NCBI GenBank assembly: GCA_017461565.1
Contig: JAFTXQ010000016.1
Location: 104,178-161,785, forward strand
Reading direction: 5' to 3'
Origin: Oscillospiraceae bacterium
Lineage (GTDB): Bacteria > Bacillota > Clostridia > Oscillospirales > Ruminococcaceae
Length of the DNA: 57,608 bases
The translations under genes were made by a program, and so were the position numbers. The notes under the pieces were generated by a model. It was not told the origin of the DNA, did no database searches, and saw nothing but the letters and a program-made list of their open reading frames with translations. How positions within the stretch are numbered: the first letter of the stretch is position 1; each line of letters begins with the position of its first letter. Shown here piece by piece: positions 47,034-54,402 of the stretch.

Positions 47034-49145
47034 TTAAATAAGCTCAAAATCGATGAATCCGCCGTTTACGTTTGCATTCACGCACTTTACACGCACCTTG
47101 TCACCTACGGTGTACAAGCTGCCGTCGCAGGCGCCTGTAAGGATGACTCCATGCTCCACCTCGTAATCTCCGGCAGGTAGTGTGGTAACAGAAACCATTC
47201 CCTCAACGGTGTTGGGAAGCTCTACGTAGATACCGCCGCCGCTGACTCCCGAAATGATGCCGTCGTATTCTTCTCCTATGTGGTTTTTCATATATTCAGC
47301 CATGTAGAAGTTTTCGCATTCACGCTCGCAGCGCACTGCCGCAAGTTCTGTGTTGGACGCCTGAAGTGCAGCGCTTGCTGCAAAGGTGTTGTACTTTCGG
47401 CAGAGCTTTTCGTGATCCAGTGCATACACGTGATCGGTCAGTATACGATGTATTGCAAGATCGGAATAGCGCCTGATCGGAGAGGTGAAATGCGCATACT
47501 CAGGCATGACAAGACCATAGTGTCCCAATGGTTCTTCACTGTATTTTGCTTTCATCATCGTGCGCAGAACGATACGGTTTATCACGGTATATTTATCGCT
47601 GTCAGCGCTGTTCTTGAGCACTGCTGCAAGGTCTGCCGCTGTAGACTTCTCGCTTATTCCCTCGGGGTTGATGCCGAGGGCTGTGAGGGTATCGCCAAGC
47701 TGTAAAAGCTTTTCGGTAGCCGGCGCTTCGTGAACTCTGTACACGAAGGGTATTTTTTCTTTCATAGCAAGAGAAGCTGCGGAGTTGTTTGCAATAAGCA
47801 TGAATTCTTCTATGATCTTTTCGGATACGCCTCGTTCACGTGGCTTTACATCCACACAGACTCCGTCCTTGTCGGTGATTATCTTGCTTTCAACGGTGTC
47901 AATTTCGGGAGCGCCTCGGTTTTCACGGTTCTTTTCCAGTATTTCGGCAAGCTCTCGCATTATCGGTAGCTTATCGATAACACAAGCGTATTTTGCTTTT
48001 ATCTCATCGTCGGCGCTGCCGTCAAGGATTTTATTGACCTCAGCATAAACGCCCTTTACACGGCTGCGTATAACGGACTTTTCAAAGCGATAAGACATAA
48101 GCTTGCCCTGGAAGCTTACTTCCATAAGGCAGGAAAAAGCAAGCCTGTCCACCTGAGGATTCAGGGAGCATATACCGTTTGAGAGTTGCTTTGGCAGCAT
48201 AGGAACGACCTGATCTGCATAGTAGATAGATGTGCCTCGGGCGTATGCCTCGTCGTCGAGGCTTGTGCCTTTGCGGACATAGTGCGACACATCTGCGATA
48301 TGCACGCCAAGCTTATAGCATTTGTCTGTTTTGGTTATACTTATCGCATCATCGATATCTTTTGTATCGGCTCCGTCGATAGTGAATATTGCCTCCCCAC
48401 GCAGATCAAGGCGACGGTTGATCTCATCTTCGTCAGGATCGTCGATATCGAATTTGGAAGCCTCTAGCAGCACTTCATCGGGGAACTCCGTATGAAGTCC
48501 GTTTGCAAGCATATATGCCTGTGCGCCTGATTTTGCATTCTCGCAGCTGCCGAAGCCGCTTACGATGGAGACTGTATGGTCGAAGTGACGTTCGCCACGC
48601 TTTTTGATGGCAAATACGACCTTGTCGCCTACGTGGAGCAGGTTTTTGCCTGTTTTTGCAATAGTAAGCGGCTCATCGCAAAGCTTATCGGGGAGCACCA
48701 TCAGCTTGTTGCCAGACGGCACTATGATGCCTGTCAGCAGCATATCGCTCTCCTGTATAATGTCCAGTACAATCGCCACGGGTGAGCGGTTGTACTCGTC
48801 GGCGTCGGCTATTTTTTTGGCAAGCACAAGATCGCCGGGAATAGCCCCAAGCATATCTCTGCCACGCACAAAATACTCCACAGGTACGTCCTCTGCGGTC
48901 ATAAATCCCGATTTTGGTGTAACACGTGTGACGGTCGCCTCAAAATAAGCAGACCTGTTTTTAAGGTAGCAGTTTTCTTTTTTTATCGTGATATCTCCGA
49001 AGCGCTTCATCTCTTTTAGCGCAGTATCAAGCTTTTTCATGCCCTTTTTGGTTATGCCTAGCCTTGAAGCCAGCGCTTTTACGGTCAGTCCCTTTTCATT
49101 TGCGTAATAGAGGGCAGTGATAACGGACAATTTAAACGAATTCAT
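47034..49145 (-). CDS. rnr: Ribonuclease R
   Basis: 3'-5' exoribonuclease degrading structured RNA, also acting with trans-translation. N-terminal winged helix (residues about 1-60), cold-shock domains, the RNB catalytic core with DGADTKDIDDAISI and its metal-binding aspartates, and a C-terminal S1 domain. Its 703 residues are normal. It follows secG on the same strand as in most Firmicutes, but smpB does not follow. I see no clear promoter in its own upstream 100 bp; it may also be read through from secG. Confidence 0.95.
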   Translation of the reverse strand: MNSFKLSVITALYYANEKGLTVKALASRLGITKKGMKKLDTALKEMKRFGDITIKKENCYLKNRSAYFEATVTRVTPKSGFMTAEDVPVEYFVRGRDMLGAIPGDLVLAKKIADADEYNRSPVAIVLDIIQESDMLLTGIIVPSGNKLMVLPDKLCDEPLTIAKTGKNLLHVGDKVVFAIKKRGERHFDHTVSIVSGFGSCENAKSGAQAYMLANGLHTEFPDEVLLEASKFDIDDPDEDEINRRLDLRGEAIFTIDGADTKDIDDAISITKTDKCYKLGVHIADVSHYVRKGTSLDDEAYARGTSIYYADQVVPMLPKQLSNGICSLNPQVDRLAFSCLMEVSFQGKLMSYRFEKSVIRSRVKGVYAEVNKILDGSADDEIKAKYACVIDKLPIMRELAEILEKNRENRGAPEIDTVESKIITDKDGVCVDVKPRERGVSEKIIEEFMLIANNSAASLAMKEKIPFVYRVHEAPATEKLLQLGDTLTALGINPEGISEKSTAADLAAVLKNSADSDKYTVINRIVLRTMMKAKYSEEPLGHYGLVMPEYAHFTSPIRRYSDLAIHRILTDHVYALDHEKLCRKYNTFAASAALQASNTELAAVRCERECENFYMAEYMKNHIGEEYDGIISGVSGGGIYVELPNTVEGMVSVTTLPAGDYEVEHGVILTGACDGSLYTVGDKVRVKCVNANVNGGFIDFELI

Positions 49146-49208
49146 ACTATCATCCTTTCTGAAGATCTGTCATTGTTAATATCTCATATTTTGCGTAGAT
49201 TAATACAG

Positions 49209-49244
49209 GTTAATAAAAAGGACAGACCCAAGAGCCTGTCCTTT
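49209..49244 (-). terminator. Terminator between secG and rnr
   Basis: Minus-strand 9-bp stem AAAGGACAG / CTGTCCTTT followed by TTATTAA, five bases after the secG stop. It would reduce expression of rnr from the secG promoter. Confidence 0.75.
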
Positions 49245-49248
49245 GTTG

Positions 49249-49683
49249 TTATTCGGAAACTGTGCTGTCAATAGCAGAACTTGTGGATGTTGTGCTGTCA
49301 GTTGCGGAAGAGCCGCTGTCTGTGCCCGAAGCCTCAACTGTAGCCGCACCATCAGCCTCTGCTGTTCCGAGATCGGATACTGTGCTGCTTGTGCTTGTTG
49401 TGGATCCGGTGGAAGAGGATGAAGTTTCCTTGCCGCCGAAGTGGACATTGATGATATTAACTGCAAGAGCAAGCACAAAGAATATTGCTGTTGCAACTAC
49501 GGCTGCTCTGTTGAGCTTTGCCTCTTTTGTTCTTCCGGAATTTTTCTGGAAGAAGTTGTCGCTGCTTGCGCCGCCGATCGCCTGAGACATACCTGTCTTT
49601 GTTTCGGTCATAAGCACTACTATAACGATGAACACGCATGCAACGATCAGAACGACTGCACTGATTATTTCAAAAATTCCCAT
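49249..49683 (-). CDS. secG: Protein translocase subunit SecG with a Ser/Thr-rich tail
   Basis: Auxiliary membrane subunit of the SecYEG channel. The two membrane helices are at about residues 3-25 and 60-78, joined by the SecG loop GMSQAIGGASSDNFFQKNSGR. After residue 85 comes a 60-residue low-complexity tail of serine, threonine, alanine and acidic residues; SecG is usually about 75 residues. The frame is open from 49707; the ATG at 49683 follows GGAGGAA and gives 144 residues. rnr follows. Confidence 0.92.
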   Translation of the reverse strand: MGIFEIISAVVLIVACVFIVIVVLMTETKTGMSQAIGGASSDNFFQKNSGRTKEAKLNRAAVVATAIFFVLALAVNIINVHFGGKETSSSSTGSTTSTSSTVSDLGTAEADGAATVEASGTDSGSSATDSTTSTSSAIDSTVSE

Positions 49684-49737
49684 TATTATTTCCTCCATAG
49701 GCCACAAATAGGCATAACTTATATATCATACCATGAT

Positions 49738-49766
49738 ATTATATCACAACAATTCTTAAATTGCAA
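49738..49766 (-). promoter_or_regulatory. Sigma-A promoter of secG
   Basis: On the minus strand TTGCAA (49766-49761) and TATAAT (49743-49738), 17-bp spacer. Confidence 0.85.
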
Positions 49767-49802
49767 GGGGTTTTTGAAATTTTTTCTCTTTTTGATGAGG
49801 TT

Positions 49803-50237
49803 TTATTCCAGAATTATTGTGAATGGTCCGTCGTTTAGCAGTTCGACCTTCATATCGGCACCGAAAATGCCTGTCTGCACATCAGGGATATCTTTTTTGC
49901 AAAGTTCTGCGAAGTATTCGTACAGGCGCTGTGCCTCAACAGGTTCCTTTGCCATGAGGAAATTCGGACGGTTGCCCTTACGGCAGTCGGCATACAGCGT
50001 AAACTGTGAGATAAGCAGAAGACCGCCTCCCACATCTCTCAGTGAAAGATTTGTCTTGCCGTTTTCGTCCGAGAATATCCTGAGATTTATCATCTTTGCG
50101 GCGAGACGCTCACAGTCCTTTTCGGTGTCCTCTGCGCCTATTCCGATAAGTGCGAGGTATCCCTTGCCTATCTGTCCGCAGACTTCGCCGTCCACCTTTA
50201 CGCTTGCGTGTTCCACACGCTGGATAACTATTTTCAT
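49803..50237 (-). CDS. dtd: D-aminoacyl-tRNA deacylase
   Basis: Removes D-amino acids (and glycine from tRNA-Ala) from tRNA. The 144-residue protein has [15 protein letters not shown], the active-site SQFTLYAD and the cross-subunit proline motif [10 protein letters not shown]. The frame is open further into the previous gene, but the ATG at 50237 has a GGTGG site and matches the family start. It is the last gene of the sirtuin operon, 13 bp after the TPM gene. Confidence 0.95.
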   Translation of the reverse strand: MKIVIQRVEHASVKVDGEVCGQIGKGYLALIGIGAEDTEKDCERLAAKMINLRIFSDENGKTNLSLRDVGGGLLLISQFTLYADCRKGNRPNFLMAKEPVEAQRLYEYFAELCKKDIPDVQTGIFGADMKVELLNDGPFTIILE

Positions 50238-50250
50238 TTTTTGGCCACCT

Positions 50251-51510
50251 TTATCTTCTTCTGCCGCCACCGCCGCTTCTGCCACTGCGGCTTCTTCCGC
50301 CGCCACCGCCACGGCTTCCGCCGCCGCCACCGCTGCTGGAGCTGCTTATACGCACATGAGTGGTAGTCTCACGCAGGAACACATCGCTGCGTGTTGTGTA
50401 TTTTGTTCGGTTGCTGTCCATATAGCTGCGTGCGCTGACAGGTTTCTTTTTGGTGTATCCCGAGGTAGTGCTTGAAACTACTATTGCTGCAATGGCGATG
50501 GAAATTCCTGCGGGTATCAGAAGTGAGCCGATGGAAAAGCCTTCATCGTCCTCGTAATAGTAGTTATTATCAGAGTAATAGTCGTCGTAATTTCCGCTGC
50601 TTGCGGTGGTCTTGTTGTCACGCAGATAGGAGCAGAAATACTGGATCGCACTGTAATAATTATTTCCGCCGCCGCTGTCGAGTCCATCATAAACACGGTC
50701 GAAGATGTCATCTATCAGCGGCTCATACATATCCGTCGCCTTTCCGTAGGCGGATATCCAGTCGTAGTGGATATGGTCATTACAGAACAGTAATACGATA
50801 TTATCGCTTCCGTAGCCGAAGCTTTCATCAGCGAAATTATCGGCATATTCGGAGTCTCCCATTCCCTTGAGATCATCAGTGATAACCACACCGATGTGAC
50901 ACTCAATATCCTGTGCGGTTATGTCCATGTAAGCTAGAAGCTCCTGCTCCTCTTTGTCGCTCAGCATATCGTCAAGGTCCTGAAGCTCGGTCTGCCATCC
51001 CGTTTTATCAGGTGTTTCTTCTGTGTTGTTTTCGGATGCTGCACCGAAATATCCGCAGAAGCTTTCCACTGCACCTGCGTAGCCGTTTTTGTCGAGTCCG
51101 ATATACACATCTCCGAGGATGGTACCAAGCTCGTTAAAATATTTATCGGCAGCGTCGCCGTCCATCTCTATCCAGTCGTAGTGATATTCGGCATCGAAAT
51201 CGTTGCACAGGAGCAGCATTATCGAGCTGCTGTCATCGCCGAATGTTGTATTCAGCATATCCGCTGTATACTCATCGGGGTACATACCCAGGATGTCGTC
51301 CGCAATTACTACGCCGAGGTTGCAGTCCGCAAGCTCAGCTGCCTCTGAGAGAAGCTCCGCAAGCTCGGTCTCCTGTTCATAGGTAAGAGAGTCGTCAAGG
51401 TCGAATATCTTTGCTTCGTATTTTGCTGCGTAGGCTGTCACGCTCATGGGAAGCACTGCGCAGAGCATTATTGTCGCCGCTGTAAAAAGCGTTTTAAGTC
51501 TGTAAAACAA
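50251..51510 (-). CDS. Exported TPM-domain (YgcG-like) protein with two TPM copies and a Gly/Arg tail
   Basis: A 419-residue exported membrane protein. A signal peptide ([20 protein letters not shown], then AYAA) is followed by two TPM (DUF477) domains, about residues 30-140 and 175-290, recognisable from [34 protein letters not shown] and a second copy [33 protein letters not shown] membrane helix ([19 protein letters not shown]) and a cytoplasmic glycine- and arginine-rich tail end it. The frame is open from ATG 51525, but the ribosome site GGGAGG lies over it; the TTG at 51510 fits. Function unknown. Confidence 0.8.
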   Translation of the reverse strand: MFYRLKTLFTAATIMLCAVLPMSVTAYAAKYEAKIFDLDDSLTYEQETELAELLSEAAELADCNLGVVIADDILGMYPDEYTADMLNTTFGDDSSSIMLLLCNDFDAEYHYDWIEMDGDAADKYFNELGTILGDVYIGLDKNGYAGAVESFCGYFGAASENNTEETPDKTGWQTELQDLDDMLSDKEEQELLAYMDITAQDIECHIGVVITDDLKGMGDSEYADNFADESFGYGSDNIVLLFCNDHIHYDWISAYGKATDMYEPLIDDIFDRVYDGLDSGGGNNYYSAIQYFCSYLRDNKTTASSGNYDDYYSDNNYYYEDDEGFSIGSLLIPAGISIAIAAIVVSSTTSGYTKKKPVSARSYMDSNRTKYTTRSDVFLRETTTHVRISSSSSGGGGGSRGGGGGRSRSGRSGGGGRRR

Positions 51511-51531
51511 GTAGCTACCTCCCATCTTATA

Positions 51532-52626
51532 TCAGCTCAGAAACAGCCATGTGAAGCCGCCGCAGATGATCAGCGAAACGAGGAACACCGCTGCACCGAA
51601 AAGAAAGCTCTTTAACTTACTTACGGGGAGTATTCCGAAGCGGCTGCCTGTCTGTCCGTTCATCACGAATGGGTAATCCTTGCCGTTGTACTGATAGTTC
51701 AGGAACCATACGGGCAGCAGGGCATACACCGCTGTTTTCTGACGGAAGTCCACGTTGGTGGAGGTAACGCTGACGCTGCTGTATGACTGCGCTGCGATAT
51801 CCGCTTTAAGCACCTCCTCGGCTGCGTCACGTATCCTTTTATCTATACGATTTTCCGCTTCGTTAAGGGAGACATCGTACTTTTCGGCTGCACATCCTGA
51901 GAGATAGGACATGGAGAACGGCTTTATGCCGCTGTAATTGAACGGCTCTATACTCTCCATCAGCGAGTCGTCTATGCGCTTTGAGCCGTCACAGGGTACA
52001 CGGATGAATGCAAGCTCTGCTTCACGCACGGAGTTGTAATATTTTGTATTGGTGTAGCGTACATCACCCACACGCCAGGTGCGTATCTTTTTGCAGCTTG
52101 CTTCTACTCTTGCCTTGGTGATGCCGCTCTTAAGCCAGTAGGGGACATACAGTGCAGAGATATCTACGACCTTTGCATTCTCCTTGAAACCGTTTGGCAG
52201 TAGGAATTTACCCTTGGTGTACTCCTGAAACGCCTGGTGCGCCATTTCCTTTGTCATGCCGAAAGGAATGATGAGGTCGGGCTTGTATTCACCCGAGAGT
52301 CTGCCTGTAAGTATAACAGGAGTGTGGCAGAAGTGGCAGCGCACTGATGCGTCAAGCTCACCGCAGATTACGCCTGCGGCGCAATTGGGGCAGGTGTATA
52401 GCGCAGAAGCACCTGTGAACTCCTCGGTCTGCTTCTGTTCCTCGGTAAGCTCTTTCGGGTCTGCCTTGTCCAGCTTCAGCTCCTCGTTCTCCTTGAAGTT
52501 CTGCTTTATCTGCTCCTCATTGAAGGTGCTGTCACAGAAAAAGCACCTGAAGCCACCGAGGGTGCTGTCAAATTCCAGCGCTGCTCCGCAGTGAGGGCAC
52601 TGATAGGTTACGGTCTGCATTTCCAT
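51532..52626 (-). CDS. Double zinc-ribbon membrane protein
   Basis: A 364-residue protein with two N-terminal zinc ribbons (CPHC...CFFC; CPNC...CHFC) of the TFIIB/double-zinc-ribbon type and one C-terminal membrane helix (FLFGAAVFLVSLIICGGF). The middle region is conserved in clostridia but has no assigned function (YKPDLIIPFGMTKEMA, VPYWLKSG). ATG 52626 fits the CTGGAG site better than GTG 52635. It lies between the sirtuin and TPM genes, 21 bp before the TPM start; the set resembles operons in which TPM and zinc-ribbon proteins occur together. Confidence 0.75.
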   Translation of the reverse strand: MEMQTVTYQCPHCGAALEFDSTLGGFRCFFCDSTFNEEQIKQNFKENEELKLDKADPKELTEEQKQTEEFTGASALYTCPNCAAGVICGELDASVRCHFCHTPVILTGRLSGEYKPDLIIPFGMTKEMAHQAFQEYTKGKFLLPNGFKENAKVVDISALYVPYWLKSGITKARVEASCKKIRTWRVGDVRYTNTKYYNSVREAELAFIRVPCDGSKRIDDSLMESIEPFNYSGIKPFSMSYLSGCAAEKYDVSLNEAENRIDKRIRDAAEEVLKADIAAQSYSSVSVTSTNVDFRQKTAVYALLPVWFLNYQYNGKDYPFVMNGQTGSRFGILPVSKLKSFLFGAAVFLVSLIICGGFTWLFLS

Positions 52627-52654
52627 ATAATTCACTCCAGTTTATATTCATTGA

Positions 52655-53365
52655 TTAATTAATATCGATCTTCTCCAGCACGCTTCCGATACTGTCTGTC
52701 ATAACAAGGTCGGCGTTCTTGTCTGCGCTTGTAGGTGTTTTGTTTATCACTACAAGATATCTGCCGCCGAAATAGGTGATAAGTCCTGCGGCAGGGTATA
52801 CCGCCAGTGAGGTGCCGCCGATAATTAGCATATCTGCTGAGGATATCTCATTTACCGCACGGGTTATGTCCTCGTCTTTGAGCTGCTCCTCATAAAGGAC
52901 CACATCAGGCTTTATGCGTCCCCCACAGGTGCATTCCGGTATGCTCTCACATTCCGTTACTGTGCTCAGAGGATGGAATTTTCCGCATTTTTCGCAGTAA
53001 TTACGGTGTACGCTGCCGTGCAGCTCCACGACATTTTTGCTTCCTGCTGCCTGGTGCAGACCGTCAATATTCTGCGTTATCACGCATGACAGCTTTCCTG
53101 CCTTTTCAAGCTCTGCAAGCTTTTGGTGCGCTGCATTCGGCATTGCATCGGGGAATATCATCCTGTCACGGTAGAAGCGGTAGAACTCCTCGGTGTGCCG
53201 CAGATAGAAGCTGTGACTTACTATGGTCTCGGGCGGATAAAGGTACTGCTGATTATACAGCCCGTCCGCACTGCGGAAATCAGGTATTCCGCTTTCGGTG
53301 GAGACACCCGCACCGCCGAAAAACACGATACGGCTGCTGTCGTTTATCATCTGTTGTAAGGTCAT
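52655..53365 (-). CDS. Sir2-family NAD-dependent protein deacylase
   Basis: Sirtuin removing acyl groups from lysines using NAD+. NAD-binding [31 protein letters not shown], the catalytic histidine in [11 protein letters not shown], and two zinc-binding pairs (CEKC; CTCGG) are present. At 236 residues it is a standard CobB/SrtN-like class. ATG 53365 has AAGGAG at 8 bases; GTG 53374 is the alternative. It is the first gene of the operon, with a consensus promoter. Confidence 0.93.
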   Translation of the reverse strand: MTLQQMINDSSRIVFFGGAGVSTESGIPDFRSADGLYNQQYLYPPETIVSHSFYLRHTEEFYRFYRDRMIFPDAMPNAAHQKLAELEKAGKLSCVITQNIDGLHQAAGSKNVVELHGSVHRNYCEKCGKFHPLSTVTECESIPECTCGGRIKPDVVLYEEQLKDEDITRAVNEISSADMLIIGGTSLAVYPAAGLITYFGGRYLVVINKTPTSADKNADLVMTDSIGSVLEKIDIN

Positions 53366-53400
53366 CGGCAGCACTCCTTATAATTAATATAGTTTAATTA

Positions 53401-53429
53401 ATTATACAGCCAATACAGTGGTTTGTCAA
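53401..53429 (-). promoter_or_regulatory. Sigma-A promoter of the sirtuin operon
   Basis: On the minus strand TTGACA (53429-53424) and TATAAT (53406-53401), 17-bp spacer. Confidence 0.9.
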
Positions 53430-53450
53430 GAAGCTGTGATGTGCTTGAGT

Positions 53451-54020
53451 TTAAAAGAATACACCCTCAATAAAGGCCTTGAGGCCTATTCCTACAAGCA
53501 CTATTCCACCGATGAGCGAAGCCTTTGCGCCTAGAAGCTGCCCGAATTTTACACCGCCGAAAACACCTACAAGGCTTATTACAAATGTCACGATGCCTAT
53601 GAAGCATACAGCAGGAATTATATCAACGCTCATAGCAGCAAAGCTTACTCCTACTACCAGTGCGTCGATGCTTGTTGCGACGGCCTGTATCATTATCGCC
53701 CCAATACCAGGCTCTCTGACAGCGGGTTCCTCGTTTTTGTCTTTGGTGCGCAGATCGCCGATGCTTTCGATCATCATTTTTCCTCCGATGACGCCCAGCA
53801 CCGCAAGCGCAATTATCGGCGCATATTGCTTTATCAGCTCTGCAAACGCCGATCCCAGAAAATAGCCGATAACGGGCATTCCTGCCTGAAATACACCAAA
53901 CATCAGCGCAGCAAAAACCGCCTTTTTCTTATGCTTTATTACGGTTCCGTTACCGATAGATACCGCAAATGCATCCATTGAAAGTCCGACTGCTATAAGA
54001 AACAATTCCACAAATGACAT
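53451..54020 (-). CDS. mntP: Manganese efflux pump MntP
   Basis: Six-helix membrane transporter exporting Mn2+. The 189-residue protein has two repeated halves with acidic residues in helices: LSMDAFAVSIGNG and TSIDALVVGVSFA, both matching MntP, plus GGKMMIESIGD. An AAGGAG site precedes the ATG. The yybP-ykoY Mn2+ riboswitch upstream confirms the role: manganese relieves termination. Confidence 0.95.
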   Translation of the reverse strand: MSFVELFLIAVGLSMDAFAVSIGNGTVIKHKKKAVFAALMFGVFQAGMPVIGYFLGSAFAELIKQYAPIIALAVLGVIGGKMMIESIGDLRTKDKNEEPAVREPGIGAIMIQAVATSIDALVVGVSFAAMSVDIIPAVCFIGIVTFVISLVGVFGGVKFGQLLGAKASLIGGIVLVGIGLKAFIEGVFF

Positions 54021-54080
54021 TTTATAACTCCTTCCATGCGTACAGGCTGTCTGTCAGCACATTTTATGTCGTTCAACAAT

Positions 54081-54113
54081 AAAAAAGACCCGAGTTTATG
54101 CTGCACTCGGGTC
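54081..54113 (-). terminator. Expression-platform terminator of the Mn2+ riboswitch
   Basis: Minus-strand 9-bp stem GACCCGAGT / ACTCGGGTC followed by six T's, about 60 bases before mntP. Confidence 0.9.
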
Positions 54114-54238
54114 ATTCGGTCATAGTATTCCCATGTACAGCATTGCGATACATGAGTCTCGTTGATTAAGGCAAGCCAGACCATAAGGTCAGTATGTTGA
54201 CTTGCCACGTTTTCACGCCACTACTCCCCCACGGGTAT
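54114..54238 (-). promoter_or_regulatory. Mn2+ riboswitch (yybP-ykoY) of mntP
   Basis: The minus-strand RNA has the class hallmarks GGGGGAGTAGTGGCG near its 5' end and TTAATCAACGAGACTC in the second conserved loop, joined by helices, then a terminator hairpin. Its position before mntP fits the known manganese-sensing role. Confidence 0.92.
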
Positions 54239-54252
54239 TTAGTTGATGATTA

Positions 54253-54281
54253 ATTTTATCATATATCTGCGTATTTGTCAA
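54253..54281 (-). promoter_or_regulatory. Sigma-A promoter of mntP
   Basis: On the minus strand TTGACA (54281-54276) and TAAAAT (54258-54253), 17-bp spacer. Confidence 0.88.
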
Positions 54282-54340
54282 GCAAAAACAGTAACACGGG
54301 CTATATCAGATGTCACTATTTAATTGATATCCTAAATCAT

Positions 54341-54377
54341 AAAGCCGCTTGCGATAAATCATATCGCAAACGGCTTT
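54341..54377 (-). terminator. Terminator hairpin after the GGDEF/EAL gene
   Basis: 15-base arms AAAGCCGCTTGCGAT / ATCGCAAACGGCTTT pair with one wobble or mismatch around a 7-base loop, 25 bases after the stop. The minus-strand T-run is short. Confidence 0.7.
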
Positions 54378-54402
54378 TATAGTATAGGTCAGACGGTTGG
54401 CG

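Noticed and set aside
50240-50345. Repetitive GCC/CCG-rich tract as a possible repeat element
   Set aside because: It is simply the codons of the Gly/Arg tail of the TPM protein.
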